Origin: Parafrankia irregularis
GTDB taxonomy: Bacteria > Actinomycetota > Actinomycetes > Frankiales > Frankiaceae
Length of the DNA stretch: 64,000 bases
NCBI RefSeq assembly: GCF_001536285.1
Contig: NZ_FAOZ01000010.1
Location: forward strand, 169,674-233,673
Direction: 5' to 3'
Shown here: positions 42,998 through 50,764 of the stretch, piece by piece
Numbering within the stretch: the stretch's first letter is position 1
Layout: each line of letters starts with the position of its first letter
Made by a program: the position numbers and the translations under genes
The notes under the pieces: generated by a model
Told to the model about the DNA's origin: nothing
Databases searched by the model: none
The model's input: the letters and a program-made list of their open reading frames with translations, nothing else

Positions 42998-43051
42998 CGC
43001 AAGCGTGAAGGATTTCGGTCGTCGGAACGACAAGAATCCTTCACTCTTGCG
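42998..43051. repeat. 54-nt intergenic palindrome of the dispersed family
   Basis: Imperfect palindrome starting CGCAAGCGTGAAGGATTTCG and ending CTTCACTCTTGCG-like, with a core GGTCGTCGGAACGAC. Between the hotdog and Fic genes; may also terminate transcription. Confidence 0.85.
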
Positions 43052-43139
43052 ACTCGTCAAGCCGGAGCTCCAGCCCCCAGGGCGGGCATCGCCTGGCCGC
43101 GCGCCACCGGCGGATCCGAGCCCTCACCCGCCCCATAGT

Positions 43140-43174
43140 TTCAGTTACAGCACTACTGAAGCTAAGATTCGACC
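43140..43174 (+). promoter_or_regulatory. Fic promoter with overlapping dyad
   Basis: TTCAGT and ACTGAA (43140-43145, 43155-43160) form a dyad. TAAGAT at 43163-43168 suits a -10, and the ATG at 43175 lies seven bases beyond, where transcription would start. There is no ribosome site, so a leaderless mRNA is suggested. The -35 region would overlap the dyad. Confidence 0.5.
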
Positions 43175-44428
43175 ATGGTTTCAGGTCCGTCGGGCGGCCA
43201 GCGGGCCGGAGACACCCAGGCCGGCACGGGCGCGGGCACGGGCACCGGCTGGCCGGCCCTGGGCTGGGAGGAGCACGACTGGGCCTCGAAGATCCCGGAT
43301 GATCTGGTCTCCACCCGGATGCGCGCACGCCATCGGGGTCCGTATCGAGCCGCCGTCGTGCCGGTGATCGCCGACCGGGCTCCGCCGCTCCCCGTCCACG
43401 TGGCGTCGCTGGCGGACGACGCCTCGGCCGAGATCGCCCGCTTCGACGCGGAACTCGGCGCGGAGGTCGCGCCGTTCGCCTCCGTCCTGCTCCGTTCCGA
43501 GTCCGCCTCATCCTCCAGGATCGAGAACCTCACCTCGGGAGCCAAGGCGATCGCCCTCGCCGAGCTCGGCAGCACCGAGAAACGCAACGCGGCCGAGATC
43601 GTCGGCAACGTCGCCGCGATGCGGGCGGCCCTCGACCTCGCCGACCGCCTGGACGAATCCGCCGTCCTCGCGATGCACGCCGCGCTGATGGCGGGCCACG
43701 CGCCGAGCATCGGCGGCCGGTGGCGCGAGGAGCAGGTCTGGATCGGCGGCGACTCCTACGGGCCCCATGGGGCGTCGTTCATACCCCCGCATCACCGCCA
43801 CGTCCCGGCCCTGATGGCGGATCTCCTGTGCTTCGCGAACAGGGCCGATGTTCCGGTCCTGAGCCAGGCCGCCGTCGCGCACGCCCAGTTCGAGACGATC
43901 CACCCGTTCCCCGACGGGAACGGCCGAACCGGCCGTGCGCTCGTCCACGCGATGCTGCGTCGCCATGGCCTGACCCGCAACGTCACGGTGCCGGTCTCGG
44001 CCGGCCTGCTCACCGACACCGCGGCCTACTTCGACGCCCTCGACGCCTACCGTGACGGCGACGTGGCCCCGATCGTCGAAAGGTTCGCGACGGCGTCGGT
44101 CACCGCGATCACGAACGGGCGCCAGCTGGCGAGCGAGCTGCGGGCGATCCGCGCCGGCTGGGAGAATCGGCTGAAGATCCGGCGCGACGCCCGGGCGTGG
44201 CAGCTCGCGGACCTGCTGCTGCGCCAGCCCGTCGTCGACGCCCAGGCGGTGGCGGCCGAGCTGGGTGTCACCCGACAGAACGCCCAGCGGGTGATCGCGC
44301 CACTGGCGGAGGCCGGGATCATCACCGAGTTCACCGGCTTCACCCGCAACCGGATGTGGCAGGCCTCCGAAGTCCTCAGCGCGCTGGACTCGTTCGCCGC
44401 CCGCGCCGGCCGCCGCGGCGCCCCGTAG
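43175..44428 (+). CDS. Fic/DOC-family protein with C-terminal winged helix
   Basis: 417 residues. The catalytic loop is HPFPDGNGRTGR (His243 to Arg254), an exact HPFx(D/E)GNGRxxR motif, so AMP (or other nucleotide) transfer to a protein hydroxyl is expected. An N-terminal inhibitory motif SSRIEN with Glu117 makes it a class II Fic with intramolecular inhibition. The N-terminal ~130 residues match the Fic_N module and the C-terminus (VDAQAVAAELGVTRQNAQRVI) is a winged helix likely to bind DNA. A dyad at 43140-43160 could be its own operator. Target protein unknown. Confidence 0.94.
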   Translation: MVSGPSGGQRAGDTQAGTGAGTGTGWPALGWEEHDWASKIPDDLVSTRMRARHRGPYRAAVVPVIADRAPPLPVHVASLADDASAEIARFDAELGAEVAPFASVLLRSESASSSRIENLTSGAKAIALAELGSTEKRNAAEIVGNVAAMRAALDLADRLDESAVLAMHAALMAGHAPSIGGRWREEQVWIGGDSYGPHGASFIPPHHRHVPALMADLLCFANRADVPVLSQAAVAHAQFETIHPFPDGNGRTGRALVHAMLRRHGLTRNVTVPVSAGLLTDTAAYFDALDAYRDGDVAPIVERFATASVTAITNGRQLASELRAIRAGWENRLKIRRDARAWQLADLLLRQPVVDAQAVAAELGVTRQNAQRVIAPLAEAGIITEFTGFTRNRMWQASEVLSALDSFAARAGRRGAP

Positions 44429-44579
44429 TAGCGGCCAGGGGGCACACCCGGCCAGCGAACGCGGTTCGACGGGGGGCGGCAGCAATACCGAACAGATGCG
44501 GCCGAGCAGATGCGTTGGAGCCGCGGAGATCCGGGCCCGGGCAGCATCCTGCTGCCATTATTAAGCTATAGCATGCTGG

Positions 44580-44598
44580 GGGGCTTGCCGCAAGACCC
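44580..44598 (+). promoter_or_regulatory. rifamycin-associated element (RAE)-like inverted repeat
   Basis: GGGGCTTGCCGCAAGACCC is a 19-bp near-perfect dyad (GGGTCTTGC-type arms) that closely matches the published RAE found upstream of rifamycin-inactivating and helR genes in actinomycetes. It lies 126 bp before helR, just downstream of the AT-rich TTATTAAGCTATAGC. The match is to a remembered consensus and has not been aligned. Confidence 0.8.
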
Positions 44599-44723
44599 AG
44601 GTTGTACCGCAGAATCGCGGACCGAAGCCGGAACTGCGGAAACGAGGGTCGCGATATGCACGTGTCGCTGTCGACGAACGAACCACACGGGGTGGACATC
44701 CACCTCGGTTCGGAGCCGCTCGC

Positions 44724-46907
44724 GTGAATCCGGTGACGACGAGCGCGTTCGGTCTTCCCGACCATCTCACCGCCAAGGCCGCGCCGGAGCTGATCGCCGA
44801 CGACGAGCGGCATCTGGCAGCCGTCGCGGCGAGCCTGGAGCAGTCGATCGCCGACCTGGTCCGCCGGCTCGACGCCGAGCGGCTGGCTCCCGGTGGTCTC
44901 GGCCAGGCGGCGATGGATCGGGACATCGAGATCTACCGGCTGAGCACCCGCCTGCGCGCCCTGCGCCGCTTCGGTCTGGACCTGTGCCTCGGCCGCATGG
45001 TCCACCCGGACGAGCCCGAACCCCTGTACGTCGGGCGGCTCGGCCTCACCGACGGCGCGGGGCGCCGGCTGCTGCTCGACTGGCGCTCCCCCGCGGCCGA
45101 GCCGTTCTTCGGCGCGACCCATGCGAACCCGATGGGCCTGACCAGCCGCCGCCGCTACCGCTGGGCCCGCGGCCGGATCAGCGACTACTGGGACGAGATC
45201 TTCACCGACGACGTCTTCGACGGGCACGCGGCGCTCGACGACCAGTCCGCGTTCATCGCCAGCCTCGGCAGCAGCCGGACGTCCCGCATGCGCGACGTGC
45301 TCGGCACCATCCAGGCCGACCAGGACGCCATCATCCGGGCCGGGTCCGACGGCGCGCTGGTCGTCGACGGCGGCCCGGGCACCGGCAAGACCGTCGTCGC
45401 GCTGCACCGCACCGCCTATCTGCTCTACTCCGACGCCCGGGTCGGGGCCCGCCGCGGTGGCGTGCTGGTGGTCGGCCCGCACCAGCCGTACCTGGCCTAC
45501 GTCGCGGACGTCCTGCCGAGCCTCGGCGAGGAGGGCGTGCAGACCTGCACCGTGCGCGACCTGGTCACCGAAGGCGCGGCGGCGGTGGTCGAGGCCGACC
45601 CGGAAGTGGCCCGGCTGAAGTCGTCGGCGGACCTGGTGGGGGCGATCGAGGCGGCCGTCCGGTTCTACGAGGAGCCCCCCACCCAGGGCATGACGATCAC
45701 GACCGGCTGGTCGGAGCTGTGGCTCGGCCCCGACGACTGGGCCGAGGCCTTCGACGCGCCGGAGCCCGGCACCCCGCACAACGAGGCACGTGACCGGGTC
45801 CTGGCGGAGCTGCTCACGATCCTGCTGGACAAGCACATCGACGCCGCCGGTATGGACTCCGACGGCGGCGACCGCGGCGAGGCCACGGCCGGGCTGGTCC
45901 GCCGGTCGCTGCTGCGCAACCGGGAGCTGCTCACCGCCCTGAACAACGCCTGGCCGCTGCTTGAGGCGGCCGACCTGGTCGCGGACCTGTGGTCGGTGCC
46001 CGCCTACCTGCGCAGATGCGCGCCGTGGCTGAGCCCGGACGAGGTCCGCCGGCTCCAGCGCCCGCGGGCGGGCGCCTGGACCGTCGCCGACCTGCCGTTC
46101 CTCGACGCGGCCCGCCGCCGCCTCGGTGACCCGGCCGAAGCCCGCCGCCGACGCCGGCAGTCCGCCGCGACCGCGGCCGAACAGGAGCGCATGACCAGGG
46201 TCATCGACAACCTGCTCGCGGCCGACGACGACGGCGAGGGCGCGATGACGATGCTGCGCGGGCAGGACCTCCGGGACACCCTCGTCGACTCCGCCGCGCT
46301 GCCGGCGACCGACCCGGACCTGCTCGCCGGCCCGTTCGCGCACATCATCGTGGACGAGGCCCAGGAGCTGACCGACGCGCAGTGGCAGATGCTGCTGGCA
46401 CGCTGCCCGTCCCGCAGCTTCACCGTCGTCGGGGACCGCGCCCAGGCCCGGCACGGTTTCACCGAGTCGTGGCAGGAGCGGATCGGGCGGGCCGGCTTCG
46501 ACCGGATCACGCTGGCGTCGCTGACCGTCAACTACCGCACCCCCGAGGAGGTCATGGCCGCGGCCGAGCCGGTCATCCGCGCGGCGCTGCCGGACGCCAA
46601 CGTGCCGACCTCGATCCGCAGCAGCGGCCTTCCCGTCGTGTACGGGTCGACGTCCGAGCTGGGTTCGATCCTCGACACGTGGCTCGCCGCGAACACCGAA
46701 GGGACCGCCTGCGTCATCGGCGATCCGACGTTCGCGGCGACGTCGCGGGTGCGGTCGCTGCCACCGGAGCTGTCGAAGGGGCTCGAGTTCGACCTGGTCG
46801 TCCTCGTCGACCCGGCGGCGTTCGGCGACGGCGTCGAGGGGGCCGTCGACCGCTATGTCGCGATGACCCGCGCCACCCAGCAGCTCGTCATCCTCACCAG
46901 CCGCTGA
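44724..46907 (+). CDS. helR: HelR, RNA polymerase-recycling helicase-like ATPase
   Basis: 727 residues, UvrD/Rep-superfamily 1 fold of the HelD/HelR type. Walker A is GGPGTGKT (Lys222), Walker B DEAQ in HIIVDEAQELTDAQWQ, and later motifs GDRAQARHGF, NYRTPEEVM, and YVAMTRATQQLVILTSR. The N-terminal coiled coil (ELIADDERHLAAVAASLEQ) is the part that enters the RNA polymerase channels in HelD. HelR frees stalled polymerase and gives rifamycin tolerance by displacing the drug. The RAE-like site upstream supports this assignment over a DNA-repair helicase. GTG 44724 has a weak GGAG upstream. Confidence 0.88.
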   Translation: MNPVTTSAFGLPDHLTAKAAPELIADDERHLAAVAASLEQSIADLVRRLDAERLAPGGLGQAAMDRDIEIYRLSTRLRALRRFGLDLCLGRMVHPDEPEPLYVGRLGLTDGAGRRLLLDWRSPAAEPFFGATHANPMGLTSRRRYRWARGRISDYWDEIFTDDVFDGHAALDDQSAFIASLGSSRTSRMRDVLGTIQADQDAIIRAGSDGALVVDGGPGTGKTVVALHRTAYLLYSDARVGARRGGVLVVGPHQPYLAYVADVLPSLGEEGVQTCTVRDLVTEGAAAVVEADPEVARLKSSADLVGAIEAAVRFYEEPPTQGMTITTGWSELWLGPDDWAEAFDAPEPGTPHNEARDRVLAELLTILLDKHIDAAGMDSDGGDRGEATAGLVRRSLLRNRELLTALNNAWPLLEAADLVADLWSVPAYLRRCAPWLSPDEVRRLQRPRAGAWTVADLPFLDAARRRLGDPAEARRRRRQSAATAAEQERMTRVIDNLLAADDDGEGAMTMLRGQDLRDTLVDSAALPATDPDLLAGPFAHIIVDEAQELTDAQWQMLLARCPSRSFTVVGDRAQARHGFTESWQERIGRAGFDRITLASLTVNYRTPEEVMAAAEPVIRAALPDANVPTSIRSSGLPVVYGSTSELGSILDTWLAANTEGTACVIGDPTFAATSRVRSLPPELSKGLEFDLVVLVDPAAFGDGVEGAVDRYVAMTRATQQLVILTSR

Positions 46908-46921
46908 CCGCGACCTGACCC

Positions 46922-46935
46922 GCCAGCTCGCTGGC
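46922..46935 (+). terminator. short hairpin after helR
   Basis: GCCAG-CTCG-CTGGC, a 5-bp stem 15 bases after the stop codon, at the left edge of repeat B. Weak. Confidence 0.3.
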
Positions 46936-47148
46936 CCGGTGTTCCGCGAGCAAGGGTCGCCAGGCCACTGCGCCGGCCTCCACGGATGCAGGGAGGAACA
47001 GGGCCGCCACACCTGGCCGATCAAGCCCCGACCCGCGGCTCGCGTCGGTTTCTCGGGTCAGGATGGCGCCAGCCAGATTTTGGCGGGATCTGACCACTAC
47101 CAGCTACTACCCGACGACCATGGGGAGCGGGAGGGGTTGGAAGCCGGG

Positions 47149-47196
47149 AAGATCAAAGGATTTTGGTCGTTGTAACGACCAAAATCCCTTGATCTT
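47149..47196. repeat. 48-nt palindrome in repeat B
   Basis: Same hairpin as 32326-32373, with 22 of 23 arm pairs intact (one A against C). Confidence 0.95.
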
Positions 47197-47308
47197 GTCC
47201 GATGGCAACCGCGGACGCGGTTGCGGCCGGGTGTCGCCGCGCCGCCGGGCAGGGGCCGCCGCGCCTGGCCCATCAAGCCCCGACCCGCGACTCAGTCAGT
47301 TTGGTGTC

Positions 47309-47354
47309 AGAAGTGAAGATCTTGGCGCCGGCAGCAACCGAAATCCTCACTTCT
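47309..47354. repeat. imperfect palindrome at right end of repeat B
   Basis: Outer arms AGAAGTGA / TCACTTCT pair perfectly; the middle is degenerate. Counterpart of 32499-32544. Confidence 0.75.
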
Positions 47355-47578
47355 TGTGGATTGTCAAGCGATCCCGCGCCCCGTTTGTGACTATTGCCGT
47401 GAATTGCTGGCGTCGGGTTGCCGGGAGTGCCGTGCGGTCGACTTGCCGAGCCCGGCGTCGCCGCCAAGGATCCAACGCACACGATGCGTCATCCGAACAG
47501 GTCAGCCAACCGCGCTCTGTCCGGAAGCCAGCCGGACTACCCGCCGGTGCCGAATACGCAATGCCGGGAGACGTCGAC

Positions 47579-49441
47579 ATGGGTGATCCGGGTTTTCCCT
47601 TCGAGGACCGGCAGGACTTCGCCGACGCGGAGCGGGGGCTGATCGCGACGCTGGACCCCGGGGTGGTCGAGGACGACCACGGCACGGTGGTCTGGGACAA
47701 CGACTCCTATGCGTCGTTCCTGCGTGGTGACGGTGCCGACTCGGTACACCGGAGCCTGTGGCGGCAGTCGTCGCTGGTCACCCGCCAGGGGCTGTTCGAG
47801 GTCGTGCCCGGTATCTACCAGGTGCGGGGCCTGGACCTGTCGAACGTCTCGTTCGTGGAGGGCGACACGGGCGTAGTCGTCATCGATCCGCTGTTGTCGG
47901 TGGAGACCGCGCGGGCGGCGATGAAGCTCTACCGGTCGCAGCGCGGCGGCCGGCCGGTCACCGGTGTGATCTACACGCACAGCCACGCCGACCACTTCGG
48001 CGGGGTGAAGGGCGTCGTCGACGAGGCGGATGTCGACGCCGGCCGGGTGCCGGTGATCGCGCCGCAGGGGTTCCTGGAGCACGCGATCTCGGAGAACGTC
48101 TACGCGGGCACGGCGATGGCCCGCCGGGCCGGCTACATGTACGGCGCGGCGCTGCCGCGCGGGCCCCGGGGCGGGGTCGGGGCCGGGCTGGGGCAGACGA
48201 CCTCGACCGGGACGGTGAGCCTCATCCCGCCCACCGTCGACATCACCCGGACGGGCCAGGAGCTGACCGTCGACGGGGTACGGATGGTGTTCCAGCTGGC
48301 GCCGAACTCCGAGGCACCGGCGGAGATGCACTTCCTGCTCCCCGCGCGGCGGGCACTGTGCATCGCCGAGAACGCGACCCACACCCTGCACAACGTGCTG
48401 ACGCTGCGCGGGGCGCTGGTGCGTGACCCGCGTTCCTGGGCCCGCTATCTGACCGAGGCCATCGAGATGTTCGCCGGCGCCGCCGACGGCGCTTCGGGCG
48501 TGGACGTCGTCTTCGCGTCGCACCACTGGCCGACCTGGGGCGCGGACAACGTCGTCGAGTTCCTGCGGCTGCAGCGCGATCTGTATGCGTACCAGCACGA
48601 CCAGACCGTCCGGCTCATCAACAAGGGCTGGACCGGGGCGGAGATCGCCGAGATGGTCGAGCTGCCGCCAGCCCTGCGGCGCGCCTGGCATGCACACGGC
48701 TTCTACGGGTCGGTCAGCCACAACGTCAAGGCGGTCTACCAGCGCTACATGGGCTGGTACGACGGGAATCCGGCCCGGCTGTGGCAGCATCCCCCGGCGG
48801 AGGCGGCACGCCGCTACGTCGAGTTCATGGGCGGCGCCGACGCCGTGGTCGACAAGGCGCGCCGTTGTGCCGACGAGGGCGACCTGCGGTGGGCCGCGCA
48901 GGTGCTCGACCATGTCGTGTTCGCCGAGCCCGACCACAAGGAAGGCCGGGCCCTGCTCGCGGACGTGCTCGAACAGCTCGGGTTCGGCTGTGAGAACGGC
49001 ACGTGGCGCAACTGCTACCTTTCCGGGGCGCAGGAGCTGCGGGACGGCAACTTCGGCACACCGACCGTGACCAGCGCCCCCGACCTGCTCGCCCAGCTCC
49101 CTCCGGAGATGTTCCTCGACGCGCTGTCGGTGCAGGTGAACGGGCCCGAGGCGTGGCATCTCGACCTGGCGATCCGCTGGGTGTTCCCCGACGACCGGCC
49201 GGACGGGTCGTCCTTCCGCACGACGCTGACCAACGGCGTCCTCACCGCGGTGCGCGGAGGTGCCGGTGACGTCTCACTCACGATCACCCTGCCCCGGGCG
49301 GCGATGACGGCGGTGGCCGCGGGCCGCCTCGACGCCGCCCGCGGCGCCGGGCTCTCGCTCGACGGCGACGAGCGGACCCTGCAGCAGCTGCTCGGCGTCC
49401 TAGACCCCGGTGACCCCGGTTTCAACATCGTCGAACCCTGA
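47579..49441 (+). CDS. alkyl sulfatase-type metallo-beta-lactamase (SdsA1/BDS1-like)
   Basis: 620 residues from ATG 47579, with GGGAGA eight bases upstream; a nearby ATG at 47561 is possible. The frame upstream runs into repeat B and is not coding. The MBL zinc site is THSHADHFGG (His134, His136, Asp138, His139). Further ligands appear in HFLLPARRALCIAENATHT and VVFASHHWPTWG. The middle is an alkyl-sulfatase dimerisation-like region and the C-terminal ~130 residues are an SCP2-like sterol-carrier fold. This is the type III alkyl sulfatase arrangement, which releases sulfate from alkyl sulfates. No signal peptide. Confidence 0.9.
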   Translation: MGDPGFPFEDRQDFADAERGLIATLDPGVVEDDHGTVVWDNDSYASFLRGDGADSVHRSLWRQSSLVTRQGLFEVVPGIYQVRGLDLSNVSFVEGDTGVVVIDPLLSVETARAAMKLYRSQRGGRPVTGVIYTHSHADHFGGVKGVVDEADVDAGRVPVIAPQGFLEHAISENVYAGTAMARRAGYMYGAALPRGPRGGVGAGLGQTTSTGTVSLIPPTVDITRTGQELTVDGVRMVFQLAPNSEAPAEMHFLLPARRALCIAENATHTLHNVLTLRGALVRDPRSWARYLTEAIEMFAGAADGASGVDVVFASHHWPTWGADNVVEFLRLQRDLYAYQHDQTVRLINKGWTGAEIAEMVELPPALRRAWHAHGFYGSVSHNVKAVYQRYMGWYDGNPARLWQHPPAEAARRYVEFMGGADAVVDKARRCADEGDLRWAAQVLDHVVFAEPDHKEGRALLADVLEQLGFGCENGTWRNCYLSGAQELRDGNFGTPTVTSAPDLLAQLPPEMFLDALSVQVNGPEAWHLDLAIRWVFPDDRPDGSSFRTTLTNGVLTAVRGGAGDVSLTITLPRAAMTAVAAGRLDAARGAGLSLDGDERTLQQLLGVLDPGDPGFNIVEP

Positions 49442-49473
49442 TCCGCCCCTGATCCGACACCTGTGGGTGGCAT

Positions 49474-49588
49474 TGCCGGCAAGCAAGAAAGGAGGATTTC
49501 GGCTACCACAATGACCAAAACCCTCACTTCTTGCGGATTATCAGGCGACCCTGCGGGGGCTTTTTGCCGCTCTTGTCATGAATTTTTC
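49474..49588. repeat. partial copy of dispersed repeat (palindrome plus right tail)
   Basis: An imperfect palindrome at 49483-49534 (GCAAGAAAGGAGG... TCTTGC) is followed by a stretch resembling the right tail of copies A and B (CGACCCTGCG... CGCTCTTG... GAATT). It lies between the convergent sulfatase and GAP genes. Confidence 0.7.
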
Positions 49589-49677
49589 GGCCCAGGTGCC
49601 AAGGCACGCCACCAGCGGAGCTCATAGCCGCGCAGGAGATCGCCAGCTGCGGCCGATGGCGGGCAGCTCCCCGCCGG

Positions 49678-50352
49678 TCAGCGGCCACCGCCGATCGCCT
49701 TTCCGAACAGCAGGGCGCCGAGCAGGAGGAACAGCACCATCATGACCGGCCCGTTGTGCGCGACCATCCACCGCCGCCACTCGTCGAGCGGCGCCCTCGC
49801 CCGTTCCCCCAGCGCAAGGTAGAAGACCAGCGGTGTCAGGATGCCCACCGAGCCGAGCAACACGTAGACCGTGAGCGCGCCGGCCTGGGCCAGCCCGGAC
49901 ACCCCGGTCTGGGCGACCACGGCAGCGGCGGTCACGGTCAGCGACAGGTTCTTCGGGTTGGCAGCCGCCACCAGCGCGCCGAGCCTCGCCGACCGCCGCG
50001 GGCCGATCTTCTGGATCGTCGCCATCCAGGTCGGCTGGGGCGCCGGGTGCCGCCCGTCCGGGCGACGCCGCCACAGCTGGGCCGCGCGCCACAGGAACAG
50101 CGCCCCGAGACATCCCTTGATCACCCGTACCGCGGTCGTGGGGCCGCTGTGAGCGCTGTAGTCGCGGCCGTCCGCGACGACCAGGGCGAGCGCGGTGACG
50201 ACGCACAGCCCCACCAGCCAGCCGGCCGCGAAGGCCGGCCCACAGGCCCGTGCCCGCGGCGCGCCCAGCAGCAGGATCATCGCGACGATCGGCAACGGGC
50301 TGATCGCCGCTCCGACCGCCAGTGGCAGGAGAACCTCCGCCGCCTCACCCAT
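49678..50352 (-). CDS. GAP/SAP-family (LysE-fold) membrane protein
   Basis: 224 residues from ATG 50352. Six hydrophobic helices are visible, e.g. [67 protein letters not shown] and [19 protein letters not shown]. The arrangement and the NPKNLSL motif match the GAP family that includes mycobacterial Sap (sulfolipid-1-addressing protein, PF11139), related to LysE exporters. Probably exports a small metabolite or lipid; substrate unknown. It is divergent from the LAL regulator. Confidence 0.85.
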   Translation of the reverse strand: MGEAAEVLLPLAVGAAISPLPIVAMILLLGAPRARACGPAFAAGWLVGLCVVTALALVVADGRDYSAHSGPTTAVRVIKGCLGALFLWRAAQLWRRRPDGRHPAPQPTWMATIQKIGPRRSARLGALVAAANPKNLSLTVTAAAVVAQTGVSGLAQAGALTVYVLLGSVGILTPLVFYLALGERARAPLDEWRRWMVAHNGPVMMVLFLLLGALLFGKAIGGGR

Positions 50353-50764
50353 GGCCGGACATTTCACCCCGGCGACGAGCCTTCCGGCGAGGCCCCCGCA
50401 TGGACACTCCATGAATTCGATCCACCACTCCAAGTATCCCAGCGTGGGTGGACGACCAGATCAGGACCGACCAGCCGGGGAGCCGGGGAGCCGGAAGCAT
50501 CCCTCGCTGCGGCGACGTCTCCGAAGGCCGGGTTTTCGGTGCGAACCACGGAAGAAGTTCGCCCGCGCGGCCATGAAAATCCCGCAACGCCTGCTGTTGC
50601 ACGATCACACTGCCCGCAGCCGGCCACGGGCTGTCCGCCCGAGCCTCGGTCAACTGCCGATTCTGCTCGGCGTAGGCGGGCGCCGACCCGCGACCCGGCG
50701 CCCGCCACGACTGCTGCTCGACGGCAAGGTTGGTGGCGGGTCAGCCCGCAACCGCTGGCCCGCC
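50353..50764. other. 412-bp divergent region before LAL regulator
   Basis: The frame of the LAL regulator is open through here but codes for a basic low-complexity sequence with no family match, so I treat it as noncoding. In-frame ATG 50573 is a possible earlier start. No dyad or repeat is striking. Confidence 0.4.

Larger units (their letters stand above)
46950..47413. repeat. long dispersed intergenic repeat, copy B
   Basis: Second copy of the element at 32085-32604. It contains the two ~47-bp boxes (47004-47051 and 47256-47302), the 48-nt palindrome at 47149-47196 and the right-end palindrome at 47309-47354. It sits between helR and the sulfatase gene and is in the same orientation as copy A. 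Confidence 0.85.

Noticed and set aside
44376..47024. 882-codon minus-strand open frame opposite helR
   Set aside because: Antisense to a gene with all helicase motifs; the translation has no domain and runs into repeat B.
49442..49677. tRNA or small structured RNA candidate
   Set aside because: The structure is explained by the dispersed palindrome; no cloverleaf or CCA end is seen. I found no tRNA elsewhere in the window.
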